A DNA stretch of 64,000 bases from Gaertneriomyces semiglobifer (lineage: Eukaryota > Chytridiomycota > Chytridiomycetes > Spizellomycetales > Spizellomycetaceae). Below are positions 45,654 through 57,556 of the stretch, piece after piece; within the stretch, counting starts at the first letter, position 1, and every line of letters starts with the position of its first letter. A program made the translations under genes and the position numbers. The DNA lies in contig JAHLKF010000003.1 of NCBI GenBank assembly GCA_025558075.1, forward strand, positions 930,001 to 994,000. The letters are read 5' to 3'. The notes below the pieces were generated by a model that saw nothing but the letters and a program-made list of their open reading frames with translations, had not been told where the DNA came from and ran no database searches.

Positions 45654-47729
45654 ATGAAGTCTAGATCACCAACATATTGGCGCTTATGCGCGGTCCTCTT
45701 TGCACTTTTGTGCTCCTTTGCCGTCGTAGCCGCTGCTACTGAAGCAACGGACGCTGCGGCCGGTCCTATCATCGGTATCGACTTGGGAACAACCTACAGG
45801 TAAGCATTTACTTTGTTTGACGCACTGTGGTGGATCAGATGAGGCTCACTCTTTTATTTCGCTAGTTGTGTTGGAGTTTACAAGGATGGCAAGGTCGACA
45901 TCATCGCCAACGACCAAGGAAACCGTATTACCCCATCATACGTCGCTTTCACCGAAGAGGAACGTCTTGTCGGTGATGCCGCGAAGAACCAAGCTGCTAT
46001 GAACCCCTACAACACCATCTTTGACGCCAAGCGTTTGGTTGGCCGTCACTTTACCGACAAGGAAGTACAGCAGGACATGAAGCACTGGCCCTTCAAGGTC
46101 GTCAGCAAGGATGGCAAGCCTTTCATCAAGGTTGCAGTCAAGGGCACCGACAAGGTTCTTTCACCTGAGGAGGTGTCTGCCATGGTTCTTGCCAAGATGA
46201 AGGAGACCGCAGAAGCATACCTCGGCCAGAAGGTCACTCGCGCAGTTGTTACCGTTCCAGCCTACTTCAACGATGCCCAGCGTCAGGCCACCAAGGATGC
46301 CGGAACCATTGCCGGTCTTACTGTGGAGCGTATCATCAACGAACCTACTGCTGCTGCTATTGCTTACGGTCTCGACAAGAAGGGTAGCGAGCTCAAGGTG
46401 CTTGTGTATGATCTCGGAGGTGGTACCTTTGATGTTTCCCTTCTTTCCATTGAAGACGGTGTCTTTGAGGTGTTGGCTACTAGCGGTGATACCCACTTGG
46501 GCGGTGAAGATTTCGACAACCGTATCATTGAGCACTTTGCCAAATTGTACAAGAAGAAGACCGGAAAGGATTGCACCAAGGACGCCAAGGCCATGGGCAA
46601 ATTGAAGCGTGAAGCCGAGAAGGCCAAGCGGGCCCTGTCTTCCCAAATGTCCGTTCGTGTTGAGGTCGAGTCCTTCTATGACGGCGATGACTTTTCTGAG
46701 ACTCTCACCCGTGCCAAGTTCGAGGAGCTCAACATGGATTTGTTCAAGCGCACCATGAGACCTGTAGAGAAGGTTTTGAAGGACGCTGGTGTGAAGAAGG
46801 ATGAAGTTCACGATATTGTTCTGGTCGGTGGTTCCACCCGTATCCCTAAGGTTGTCGAGCTTCTCGAGAACTACTTTAACGGCAAGAAGGCGTCCAAGGG
46901 TATCAACCCTGATGAGGCTGTCGCTCACGGTGCAGCTGTGCAGGGAGCTGTTCTCGGTGGTGGCGTGAACGGTAGCGAACGCCCGGATTTGCTCCTCATT
47001 GATGTCAACCCATTGACGCTCGGTATTGAGACGACTGGTGGTGTGATGACCAAGCTGATTCCCCGCAACACCCAAGTGCCGACCAAGAAGAGTCAGATCT
47101 TCTCTACTGCCGCCGACAACCAGCCCACTGTGTTGATTCAGGTGTTTGAGGGCGAGAGGCCGCTTACAAAGGACAACAACTTGCTTGGCAAATTTGAGCT
47201 TACCGGTATTCCACCCGCACCCCGCGGTGTTCCTCAAATTGAGGTTACATTTGCGTTGGACGTGAACGGATTGTTGACGGTTTCTGCACAAGACAAGGCG
47301 TCTGGCAAGTCTGAGAGTATCACGATCAAGAACGACAAGGGACGGTTATCTGACGACGAGATTCAGCGTATGGTGGATGAAGCCGAAGAGTTTGCGGAAG
47401 AGGACCGTAAAGTAGCGCAACGTATTGAGGCGCGCAACCAGTTTGACAGCTACGTGTACTCTCTCAAGTCGCAGCTTTCCGACGACTCGCAGTTGGGCGG
47501 CAAGATTGAGGAAGATGATAAGAAGACGTTGATGGATGCTATCAAGGAGGCCCAAGAGTGGATTGAGGAGAATGGAGCTACGGCGAGCAAGGAAGATATT
47601 GAGGAGCGCAAGGGCGAACTTGAGTCGGTTGTCAACCCCATTACGACCAAGCTATACCAGGGCGGTGAGGGTGGTCGTCAGGGCCAGGCATATGAGGAAG
47701 AGGACGAGGTTGACCACGATGAGCTATAG
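45654..47729 (+). CDS. KAR2: ER Hsp70 chaperone BiP
   Basis: Exons 45654-45799 and 45866-47729 (66-nt intron, phase 2), 669 aa. A signal peptide ([20 protein letters not shown]) precedes the ATPase domain: [40 protein letters not shown] and [20 protein letters not shown]. Then come the [20 protein letters not shown] substrate-binding domain and a helical lid. It ends in HDEL, the ER-retrieval signal. The intron splits the phosphate-1 loop at TTYS/CVG. BiP drives translocation, folding and ERAD in the ER lumen and represses Ire1. The promoter carries UPR-like sites. Confidence 0.98.
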
Positions 47730-48504
47730 ATGAATAGTTGTTTAGAGTGATCAAGTATTGTTCTTTTTTCCCAAGATTTGAGAAAAGAGATGGGTCTCAT
47801 TTTGTGGCGAGAGGATCTCATCGCATTTTTTACTATTTTGTTTATACTTTTGGGCGAAGGTGTTGCCAAAGAGCGACGCAATATATTATTATCCTTTTGC
47901 TGATGCAAAATACCCTTTTGCGAATCGTGTGAAATGTAGTATATATACATGTTATACGTTACAGGACGCAACTTCATGTTCAAGGTTTTTTTTAACCTTT
48001 TTGCTTTGGAAGCTCTCATTGCTTCTCGTTGCCTCTCAATGCCTCTCGATGAGCGCTTGTTTCTTTGCAACTCAAGTTTTACCAGTGCAACCAGATGTTG
48101 AGAGGTCCAGATCTCTCAAAATCGGGATGCACTGATAGTCAGCGTGCTGGTATCCTCGACGACGTACAACGCATCTATACAATTGCCTCAAACACGCCGT
48201 TAGGGCTGACTGTTTCTAGGTGGGTGCACTGTCCACTTGTCAGCCAGCGTGCTCCTATCCTAGACTGCATACATGCAATGCAAGCGGTATATTCTTTCAC
48301 TTGTCCCTTCACAATTCATCTCCGTCCGGTGTTTTATTCTGTTGAACAAATGCTTGGTACGTACTCGGGGTGCCATTTGGCTGCAAACTATTGCTTATGT
48401 CCGTATCACTCAATAGGGCACGAAGTAGTGGACAATGGGGACCGACTGGACACCCAGGTAGGCGTAGGTGCATGTACATCTTGAGGGAGCTTGGTTGTTT
48501 CCTC
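47730..48504. other. Intergenic, BiP 3' region with a degenerate repeat
   Basis: Convergent spacer between BiP and the unrecognised gene at 48505. TGCACTGATAGTCAGCGTGC (48128) and TGCACT...CAGCCAGCGTGC (from 48225) begin two loosely similar segments about 97 bp apart, both followed by TATCCT. AT-rich 3' sequence precedes them. No gene-like ORF. Confidence 0.45.
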
Positions 48505-48960
48505 TCATGGCTTGAGCGGCAACGTTGAATCCCAGAGGACAAACTCCAGCGTTGCCAATTTGATTTCTGCGTCTTTCACAGACATCTGGTTCTCTTTATG
48601 GAAATTCGCGGCAGAATCGTTCTTAAATTTCATAAGAAGTTCGCAAGTCGTCTCTACTGAGACCTGTCGCGTGGACAATACTGTCTCCAGATCCAACGCA
48701 TTCGTTACGATGTGTGGTACTGTACTGGTAGTCGGTAATTATTTAAGCACCGTTTTCAGTTCAAATTCATTCAAGCCGGGACATTGAAGACAACACGTGG
48801 TTGAAGTGACTTACCCCACACTTGAGTCACAGCGTGGTGCCCGGTTGAATAGAATACCCGAGCAAGAAGGATTAATAATACCGTTTGCCATGGGCAATTT
48901 TGGGCGGTGCGGAGTGACTTGCCCTTTGAATTGCGCATTGAAATTTGTTAATTTGCGCAT
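48505..48960 (-). CDS. Unrecognised two-exon protein
   Basis: Exons (minus) 48815-48960 and 48505-48724; 121 aa. A 90-nt intron with GTAAGT donor and CCAG acceptor joins in phase 2, linking two frames that are each coding-like. Starts MRKLTNFNAQFKGQVTPHRP, the first ATG in its frame. The second exon is helical (TNALDLETVLSTRQVSVETT, then MSVKDAEIKLATLEFVLWD). No signal peptide, membrane segment or known motif. Its size and single amphipathic helical region would suit a subunit of a small complex, but that is a guess. A TATATAATG stretch lies about 60 bp upstream. Confidence 0.48.
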
Positions 48961-49723
48961 TGGTGGCCTTGGGGCTGACGTTGATCTTGAAATTGACAAC
49001 TGTGATATGGGCACATTATATATATGATATGTGGCATAATTTAATAGCTGCAATTATGTTATATGTAGCATGGGCAGAGGTCACAACACAACAGGCGAGA
49101 TCTGAAGAAACAAAGCGACGCAAAAGGGAAAAAGAAAACGGCGCCCGAAACAAAAAGAGACTTGCAAAAAAAAAGGGGATAACTCATCTCTTGTTCATCC
49201 AATTCATGTTCATGTCGGGTACTTATACTCACTTCTCCATGGGCTGCATGCTTGCTCATGCTTGTTAGCTACTCGCCTTACTTAAGACTTGTCACACTTA
49301 CTTCCTCATTACGCAAACGACAAACGCAAACGAGAGAACACGAGAACGCACTCGGCAGAACGTTGGTGATTTTTATATGTTTCATGCTTTATTTTAACTT
49401 GCACTTAACTTGTCCAAATGTCCAACAAATGTGCCATGGGCCAATTCCGAGAAACAAAAAACCTTTTTTTACGAGGCTTTCTTTTGTTATCGTCCATGCA
49501 CCGAGTCAGTCGTCCGTCGCATTAACGAAGCAATCATCCATATCATCCCATCCCCATCTTCTTCCACAGGACAATGGGAGTGACGCTCTCCTTCACAGAC
49601 TTATAACCACTGCCCATCCATCCAGATCCTCCCCTCTCCCAAACCATAAATTTAAATTGGCGTCCTCCTCGGCATTACTACAATTGACTTAACAACTGCA
49701 ACGTTCAGAAAGACACGGTGTCA
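48961..49723. other. Divergent intergenic region upstream of the MFS transporter
   Basis: About 760 bp, A-rich in 49090-49180 (a run of nine A near 49167). No RNA gene or gene-like ORF seen; probably promoters of the small gene (-) and the transporter (+). Confidence 0.45.
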
Positions 49724-51145
49724 ATGAACGCTCGCACTCCCTGTACCAACGACCGTGATATTTCATCCAAACCTGCTGACGCGGCAACAACACAGGTCAC
49801 CATCGAAGACGTCGACTACGGTATCAAGCTTCCCGATCACGATGCCGACAGCACAGACACCCATCAAGTCCTCAATCACAACGACTTGCCTCCACCGCCG
49901 GAAGGTGGCTATGGCTGGGTCGTAGTCGCCGCCAGTTTCGCCGTCCATATCGTCACCATTGGCGCTCAGGCCGGCTTTGGCGTCTTTAATCAGGCCTACA
50001 AGGACAGCGACGAATTCGGAGACGTGTCGCGTCTGGGCATCGCTTTTGTCGGCTCCCTCGGTACCGCCATGGTCGCCTTGGGCGGCATGCCCGCCGGTTG
50101 GCTAGCAGATCGCTTTGGCTACCAACTGATGTGCGCTGTCGGAGGAATCATCGAGATGATCGGTTACATTGCCGCCAGCTACTCTAAAAATTACGCCCAA
50201 CTCCTCGTCACTCACGGCTTTCTCACCGGCCTCGGCGTCGCCATCGCCTACTTTCCTGCCATCGGCGTCGTATCCCAATGGTTTCAACGACGACGCGGCG
50301 TGGCCGTCGGTATCGCCGTCTCGGGTTCCGGTATCGGTGGTCTCGCGCTCTCTCCACTGACCCGCGCACTCGTCGAGCACCTCGGTTGGCGCTGGGCCCT
50401 CCGAATCATCGGTTTCATGGCTGGCGGCATCACCCTCTTGGGCGCCCTCCTCATCCGCGTCCGATACCGCTCCCCACGTAAAGCCGGAGGCGGCTTCAGC
50501 ATGAAAAGCGTCGCCAAAGACCGTGCCTTCATCCTCCTCTTTTGCACCACCGTATTCGGCGCCTTCGGCTACTTTATCCCCTTCTTCTACCTCCCATCAT
50601 TTGCCACCAACCACGGCATGTCCTCCTCTCAAGGCGCCCTCCTCCTCGGACTCCTGAACGGCGCAAGTGCAGTAGGTCGTCTCGCATGGGGCTACTCCTC
50701 TGACAAACTCGGTCACGTCAACACCCTCTTTTCGTGTTTCGCCGTATCCGCTCTCTGCATGCTCGTCTACTGGCCCTTTGCAACCACTTTTGGCGCCCTT
50801 CTCGGGTTCGTCCTCATTTTTGGCATCTTCATTGGCGGATTCGTCAGTCTCCTACCCACAGTCGCTGCCAGTTTCTTTGGTCACACGGGTCACATCGCCA
50901 CCATCACCGGAATGCTCTACACCGGTTTCTTCTTTGGAAACCTCTTTGGATCTCCCATTGGTGGTGCCATGCTGGATCATTTCACAGAGTACTTGTCCAA
51001 TGGAGAAAAAGAGGTCAATTTTACGCCGAGTGTCATTTTCGGAGGTGGGATGATGGCCATCGCGACGTGTTTCGTGTGTGGACTGTGGTTTATCACACGG
51101 CGGAGTCCAGGGCCCAGGGACATCTCTGGTGTCGCCAAGGTTTGA
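49724..51145 (+). CDS. Major facilitator transporter, monocarboxylate-transporter-like
   Basis: Single exon, 473 aa; starts MNARTPCTNDRD, six bases after an in-frame GTG. A ~55-residue cytosolic N-terminus leads to PPPPEGGYGWVVVAASFAVH, the SLC16/MCT signature before helix 1. Twelve helices can be traced, with AGWLADRFGYQ (MFS motif after helix 2), VSQWFQRRRGVAVGIAVSGS in the first half and RLAWGYSSDKLG between helices 7-9. Fungal members (Mch family, riboflavin and carboxylate carriers) vary in substrate, so the cargo is not assignable. Codon use is strongly C-rich compared with neighbours, consistent with high expression or a separate origin. Confidence 0.9.
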   Translation: MNARTPCTNDRDISSKPADAATTQVTIEDVDYGIKLPDHDADSTDTHQVLNHNDLPPPPEGGYGWVVVAASFAVHIVTIGAQAGFGVFNQAYKDSDEFGDVSRLGIAFVGSLGTAMVALGGMPAGWLADRFGYQLMCAVGGIIEMIGYIAASYSKNYAQLLVTHGFLTGLGVAIAYFPAIGVVSQWFQRRRGVAVGIAVSGSGIGGLALSPLTRALVEHLGWRWALRIIGFMAGGITLLGALLIRVRYRSPRKAGGGFSMKSVAKDRAFILLFCTTVFGAFGYFIPFFYLPSFATNHGMSSSQGALLLGLLNGASAVGRLAWGYSSDKLGHVNTLFSCFAVSALCMLVYWPFATTFGALLGFVLIFGIFIGGFVSLLPTVAASFFGHTGHIATITGMLYTGFFFGNLFGSPIGGAMLDHFTEYLSNGEKEVNFTPSVIFGGGMMAIATCFVCGLWFITRRSPGPRDISGVAKV

Positions 51146-51533
51146 TGCCTTGATGCCTTGATGCGATCCGCATACGTTGATCCGCGTACGTTCATGCGCG
51201 ACGACGATGGAAAAGACACCCGAAACATATTCATTCTTGTATATAGCACACTTAGCCTTTATTTAATTATCTTTTTTTCTTCGGTTTTGGGAAAAACCAT
51301 ATAATATACCTCCACTACTACTCCCTGACATACAAATGCAAGCAATTTGGGCGAATGCAAGTGATATATTTTTTTCTTTTTCGCAGCTCTCACTCTATAT
51401 GCCTAGTAAAAAAATCCGGCAGCGAAAAAAAAGAAAGAACCTAGCCCCAGAACTACAACTGAACTACAGTTGGCAATTTCCTCGCCCTTCGCATCACACC
51501 GAGACGGGAGAACGAACATCCGACACGTTTTCG
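51146..51533. other. Convergent 3' region
   Basis: AT-rich spacer between the transporter and the hydrolase. TGCCTTGATGCCTTGATGCG (51147) is a short direct repeat just after the transporter stop. No gene seen. Confidence 0.45.
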
Positions 51534-53338
51534 CTATAGACCCTTCCACAGCACCTTTCCATCCTTCTCCTCCGCACCTCGTTCCAAAACACTGCGCACC
51601 TTTTCGCCCATCCCAACCTTTCCCCTTCCAAAACCACCTTCAATGCTCAAACTGCTCGCCATCAACTGTCCCCTAAAATCTCCAATCACACCGGTATCGT
51701 ACCCACCCCAGTTCATCTCAAAGTACTCAATCACATCATTGAACGACGTCGGCGGTGAGAGCGACCTGCCTCTCCGCGCCGTCCCGTTGATGACGCGCTT
51801 GATATCGTGGGTGGTGGGTAACGACGATAAGGGGTGGTGGGGGTAATCATAGTAACTCAGAGTGTTTAGCAGTCGCAAGCGGGCAGACGGCATGCCAGGG
51901 TGGTGGGGTCTGGCGTTCTTGGGAACGCGAGGCGGGAGAAAGTAGCGGTTCACAATGGTCGGTGTGAGTTTATCCATTTCGGACCAGGTGGGGTTCCATT
52001 TGGGTGTGCCCCGTTTGGAAACGAGTTTGGCATCTACGCCTTCGAGGAAATCGGGTGTCAGGAGGAACTCGTTGGCCATGTTGTATTCCATCATGAAACA
52101 TTCAGCGAAATCTTGCTTTCGACCACGACGAAGTTGGGCTAGTGTCACTTTGAGACTGGTGGGGCTTTTGGTCTTGAGTTGGTCAAGCGTCTTTTGTGCC
52201 CATTCCTTTTGCTGCGTTTCGTTCTCAAGGGCTGCAACAATCTGTTCAATCGTATCAAACTTGAAGCACCTGTCAATGGCATTGGCGATTTCCCCTCCCA
52301 ACTTCCAGTCGCGGAAGCGCTCCATGTCGGGCCCAACCACAAACTCTTCCAAGATTCCATTGACCACTTCAATTTCATCAGTCTCAAGCTCCGCCAGGCG
52401 AGTATACAGCGACGAAAGCCGCTCTGAAGGAATGTAATGTGTGGCAATTCCAGCAATGAAAACTTCATCGCCGCGAAGTTGGGTCGCTGTGAGTCCAAGA
52501 TATGTCCCAAGTTCACCATCTAGGCGAGGCAAGAAAAAGGATCCACCGACATCAGGAAAAAGACCGATATCTACTTCCGGCATGGCAAATAGTGTCTTTT
52601 CGGTTGCAATTCGAAACGGGGCATGAACAGAGAGGCCGACACCGCCACCCACTAGAAGGAAAATGCATCACAATGTCACTTATTTTGGCCAATGGCTAAT
52701 CAGCAGCAGCTGTACGTACTCGTGATTCCGTTCATTACACTGATAAACGGCTTTGTACTTGTTCCGATGAGGTGATTTAGGCGGTACTCTTCCTCAAAAA
52801 ACTTGACGGATTGCGCCAGCTCCTCCGCTTTCCCAGACATGGCACCCTTCACAACTGATTTTACATCCCCACCCGCGCAAAATGCCGGTCCGTCTACTGC
52901 AGAGAGCACGATAACTTTACAGAGATCCGAGTCTTGCCAAACCTGCATCCGACCCGTCGTTAGGTGTGAATGTTCAACCTGAGCAAACGATGCAGAGTAA
53001 CATACCTGTAATTGCGGCAACATGTTTTGAATCATCCCAAGGTTGAGGGCATTATATGCTTTTGGTCGGTTGAGCAAGAACATGCGTATCGACTGCATCT
53101 TTTGGTGTCTCACTTCAGCTCCCACTGTCGTTGACATCTAAAACAAAGTTAAAACAGAAAGTTTAGAAAGCAGTTCGTTTGTTGAGCCATTTCTGAAGAA
53201 CTGTACATTTCTGGATCGCCCGATATGCGATGCAAGAGCTTCAGCTCTTCTGCTTGCAGCATTCAGCCCGGTAGTACTAGCTCTCACACCCGCCGCAGCC
53301 GCTCCTGCATACGCCATTCCTCTCCCTCTGGCAATCAT
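51534..53338 (-). CDS. 3-hydroxyisobutyryl-CoA hydrolase, mitochondrial
   Basis: Exons (minus) 53207-53338, 53006-53137, 52720-52942, 51534-52651; 534 aa. Exon 1 is an Arg/Ala-rich presequence without acidic residues until late (MIARGRGMAYAGAAAAGVRA). The crotonase fold follows: FLLNRPKAYNALNLGMI, oxyanion loop DGPAFCAGGDVKSVVKG, MGGGVGLSVHAPFRIATEK, then PEVDIGLFPDVGGSFFLPRL with the catalytic acidic residues of HIBCH, and GIATHYIPSERL. It hydrolyses 3-hydroxyisobutyryl-CoA in valine breakdown. A C-terminal extension of ~150 residues is longer than usual. The related mitoribosomal protein mS47 is a less likely alternative. Confidence 0.88.
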
Positions 53339-53751
53339 CTCTGCTCTGCTCTCTTCAGCTGGTTTTGCGTCCTTGCGTTCGTCTGGCGTTTGAGAATGTT
53401 TTAAGTTTCGTTGGATCTGCTATCGCCAAGTGAACATACAGACTTGCAGTGACTTGTGAGTGAAGTGATTAAGTTGCCATGGTCCGTAGCCATAACCCTA
53501 GCGCTGCTTATCGAGTACATGGCGGACATGACCGGGCGCTGCGCGTCAAAAAGCGTCGAACACCTGGCGACTGCCAAGAAGCCAAGAAGGTCTACGCAAG
53601 CGCACTCTCGCTTCTAGAAATACCTGAACTATCTGTATAAGACGGAGTTCCTTCGTTGCCTCGGATCAGGATCAGGAGAACTGGCTGTTGGTTGATTTGG
53701 ATTTAAAACTCGAAAGCAGGTCACTGACAACCGGGAGGTGTAGTCCACAAC
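53339..53751. other. Divergent spacer with one short ORF
   Basis: Between the hydrolase (-) and VID27 (+). ATG 53479 opens a 53-codon + strand frame to 53640 (MVRSHNPSAAYRVHGGHD, then basic). It could be a small protein, an upstream ORF of VID27, or chance. No other signal. Confidence 0.3.
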
Positions 53752-56269
53752 ATGTTTCTTCTCAAGAATTTGGGAAGCCTAGTGTTCGGCGGGGCGCAGA
53801 ACGACAGCATGGTACAGCTGCCAGCTGGCCAATTGTACCGAGTGAACAATACCGGCTCAGCAGTGTCCAAGAAGTTGATCTTCCCCCATGCCGAGGCCTG
53901 CATCCGTCGGACAACAAACGCCCATAACTACCAGTTGATCATTACCCGACTTTATGAAGATGGGGAGGAAGAAGCTGATGATGATGAATTACTAGATGAT
54001 GAGCGTGTATATTTGATTGATGAAGCCCTTCGGTTTCGTCGCCTTGGTCGTAAACCCCCATATTGCTTACAGTGGGCGGATCCCAGCGAAGGCGGCGGCT
54101 GGGAGTTTGCCGTGGGGGGTGCTACCAGTGAACCACAAATGAGCTTATTTGAGGATACGGTACGTGGTTTTTTTGGTCGTCTGTAATGCGTGGGCACGGA
54201 CTGACAGTTTTAATGACAGGTGTATACTTGTATGTTCGAGCGGAAGCACGGCAAGAGCCATGGCGACGTTGATGAAGACGTACTGTCTCGTTTTGTTGAT
54301 AAGGTGAAAGCCGAAGCGGATAGGAATGCTATTGACAAAGCACTAGTGCAGGTGCGTACATGTGAAACATTTCTTTGCTGCACCCTTCAACTGATGTTCA
54401 CCGGTGTTGTAATCATAGACAGCGTCAACACCAAATGTCACACCTATTTCCAAAAAGCCGCTCTCGGCAAATACACCCTCGTCGCTCGCATCCTCTTCAG
54501 CTCCCGCAACGCCCACCCCCGCCTCAAAATCATCCAAACCCACGCCTGCTATAGTTCAGAAGTCTCTGGGTGACGCAATGCAGCCCGTTATCGCACCCGA
54601 AGGAGAACAGATTTGCGCCGTGAAGGCCCAGCTCTATCTTTTCGATAGTCGAGAAGGCCACTTTGCTCTGATGAAGGACGCGGTGACGGCAGAGATAATT
54701 GAGACTGGCGTGTACGAGTTTGCCCTCGTTGTCAAGGAAAAAGATACTGCGTATATTTGCCAGCCGGTTGACCAGAAGATGGCTCCTACTTTCAGCAAGG
54801 AACATCGCTCATTTGTGTGGGTCTGGTACGACCCAGCAACTGGACAGCCGTTGTATTCTTGGTCCCTCAAATTCGAGGGGTCTGAGAACGAGGAGCTTGA
54901 GTTCAAGCAGATTCTTACAGAAGCTGTATATGAAACGTCAAATCGGGAGGAGTTTAGGAAACTGAAAAAAGATGACCAGGAGTTTTTATTGGCAGTACAC
55001 AATGACCCAATGGAAGTAGATCAACAGGATGATGAGCGGGAAGAAGACGAGGAAGAGGAGTGGGAAGAAGAGGAGGAAGAGAAGCAGCCTGCCCGAACGA
55101 CGAGTGCGGATGATTCTGATGAAGAGGATAATCAAATGCACGACAAAGGGAGCAAGAACAGTCAACTCGCCGTTGGTTACAAGCACAACTCTTCGTTTGT
55201 CGTACGTGGCAGCAAAATTGGAGTTTTCAGGCACACGGATGATGATCAGCTTCGATTCGCGACAACGATTAACAATGTTTCTGACCTTAGTGGGCAGTTC
55301 TTCTCCCCGCGCAAAGTTATGCTTCACGAGCAGGACTCTTCTATGGTCCTGATGAAACCGGGTGACGACCACAACTTGTACAAGATGGACCTGGAATACG
55401 GCAAGGTGGTGGAACAGTGGAAGGTTGATGACAGTCGCACCGTTGATGAGATCGTACCGGATAACAAGTATGCGCAGATGACTCCGGCGAAGACACTGAT
55501 CGGGTTGAGTCACAACTCGATTTATCGTATCGACCCACGTCTTGCGGGCAATAAGTTGGTCGAGGAGCAGTCCAAACAGTACGTTATGAAGAACGGATTT
55601 AGTTGCGGTGCCACTACAGGCAAGGGTGACCTTGTCGTCGGCTCATCGAAAGGAGAATTGCGGCTGTATGATCAACTCAACAAAAGGGCGAAGACTCACC
55701 TACCTGGAATGGGTGATCCAATCATTGGTGTTGATACTACTGAAAATGGACGTTGGATCGTAGCAACATGCCGAACACACTTGCTGCTGATTGACACGCA
55801 AATAAAGGGATCGGATACCAGTGGATTCAGCAAAAGTATGGGTGCAAACAAACCCGCACCGAAGCGTTTGCAATTGAAGCCTGAACATGTCGCGTGGATG
55901 GGATGCGTACCAAACTTCACCACTGCGAAATTCAGCACCGGCGATGCTGAGGAGCAGGCGATTATTACCTCAACCGGTCCATATGTCATTCGTTGGAATT
56001 TCAGAAGGGTGAAGGGTGGTCACCTGTACGATTATACTATCAAGAGATATGCGGATAATGTTGTTGCAGACAACTTCAAGTATGGGCAGGACCGTACGAT
56101 GATTGTTACCTTGCCTGAAAATGTTGAGATGATCACCAAGGTAAACTTCATGTGCAATTGCCTAGCTCGGCTGAAGTTTGCTTACTGTTTCATTTCATTT
56201 TAGAAATCGCTGTCAACCCCAGTGAAAATGCTCAAGAGCCGCTCAAACATTGTAAATTCTCCCTACTAA
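53752..56269 (+). CDS. VID27: Vacuolar import and degradation protein 27 homologue
   Basis: Exons 53752-54159, 54220-54351, 54419-56140, 56204-56269; 775 aa, close to yeast Vid27. The N-terminal domain starts MFLLKNLGSLVFGGAQND. A Ser/Thr/Pro/Ala linker (about 181-230) follows, then a PH-like domain (AVKAQLYLFDSREGHFALM, EHRSFVWVWYDPATGQPLYS) and an acidic stretch. The C-terminal beta-propeller has SFVVRGSKIGVFRHTDDDQL, YKMDLEYGKVVEQWKV and GDPIIGVDTTENGRWIVATC. The last exon encodes KMLKSRSNIVNSPY, the characteristic Vid27 ending. Yeast Vid27 is tied to glucose-triggered degradation of gluconeogenic enzymes. Exon 3 begins at TAG/ACAGCG; a later acceptor (54559) is also in frame. Confidence 0.93.
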
Positions 56270-56473
56270 TCCATGTTTGCAAGAAAGTTGCTAATGGGCG
56301 GAAAGTTCAATACTGTACTGTATGTAGCATGTTAGGATTTTGTTGTAGCATTATAGTAAGTGTACTTGTATATCGGCAAATAGGCAAGAGATGTATTCAA
56401 ACCTCACTATCAAGAGGGTGAGGTACATATGATGGCCCATTATTGCACATATTTATTGCGTCCGACTGATCAC

Positions 56474-57556
56474 TTAAGCGGAAGCGGCCGCGTAGCGCTC
56501 GGCCACGTTCTTCCAGTTGACAACGCTCCAGATGGCTTTCAAATAATCAGGCCTGACGTTCTTGTATTGGAGGTAGTAGGCCTGTGATATAACGAGTGAG
56601 CATTTCCATCGGTGAAACACATACCGGTGCGTGAGAGTCCAAACTTACGTGTTCCCAAACATCAACACCAAGCAGCGGGACCAAAGTGGTAAGCGGGTCC
56701 TGGTTCGCAGTAGTGGCAATTTCTACGCGCTTGGTGGCCTTGTTGAAGCCCTGGTTATGACCCAAAGACGTGTTAGAGAGAACTCGTCTGAAGCGACCCG
56801 AGTGGACAGATGATACGTACGAGCCAACCCCAACCGGAACCCTGCACAGCAGCAGACTGGGCGCTGAATTTTTTCTGGAATTCGTCCAAAGAACCGAACT
56901 CCTGGTTAATGGCGTTTAGTAATGCACCCTTCGGGGGTTCACCGCCACCCTGTTTTTGAGGAGCAAGGTTGGTCCAGAAAATGCTATGGGTGTGCATGAG
57001 AACGCATGGTAAATGACCACTGATGCTAATACAAAGGGAACGAACCTGTGGTTAATGTGACCTAAGGCACCGCATCACTCTGTGTTAAAAGTAGGCATAT
57101 GGTGACCTACAAGATGCACCGGGACTCACCTCCACCGTTGAACTTGAGAGCCCCCTGGAGAGCAATCTGAGTTTTAATGTCATTCTTCTGCGTGGCTTCA
57201 TACTCTTGTTCGCAAGCAACGTTTAGGTTGTTCACGTAGGTCTGGTGATGCTTGGCATGATGGAGCTGCATGATCTCAGCTACAAATATCATGGTGATTA
57301 GCATGAATTGCACTTGCTCCTCGCGTTCGAGATACCACGATCGTTACCAGAGATAAAAGGCTCGAGCTACAAATGTTTTCATGGCGTTAACAACCTAGAT
57401 CTCATAAGAAAGAACGCGAAAAGTGCATGTACGTACAGCATTGTAGTCGTATGGCAGATCGGGAAGGGTGTGCTTTCCCCTAAAGGCAGCAGCGATGCTG
57501 AAGGCGCGACCGCACAAGGCAGGCTTAGAGACGATGCGACGAGTAATGGACAACAT
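56474..57556 (-). CDS. SOD2: Mitochondrial manganese superoxide dismutase
   Basis: Seven exons (minus): 57437-57556, 57348-57366, 57130-57279, 57046-57061, 56821-56983, 56649-56750, 56474-56581; 225 aa. Presequence [20 protein letters not shown]. Metal ligands: His in [10 protein letters not shown], His in GGGHINHSIFW, and Asp/His in [22 protein letters not shown] carries the Gln typical of Mn-SOD, and the protein ends near [19 protein letters not shown]. Exons 2 (19 nt, LEPFIS) and 4 (16 nt, GHINHS) are micro-exons; the fourth completes a codon set containing a metal-ligand His, so skipping would inactivate the enzyme. Removes superoxide in the matrix. The p22phox-like gene lies upstream on the same strand. 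Confidence 0.96.

Noticed and set aside
46161..47291. 376-codon minus-strand ORF within BiP
   Set aside because: It is antisense to the highly conserved KAR2 exon 2; long antisense frames in Hsp70 genes are a known codon-bias artefact.
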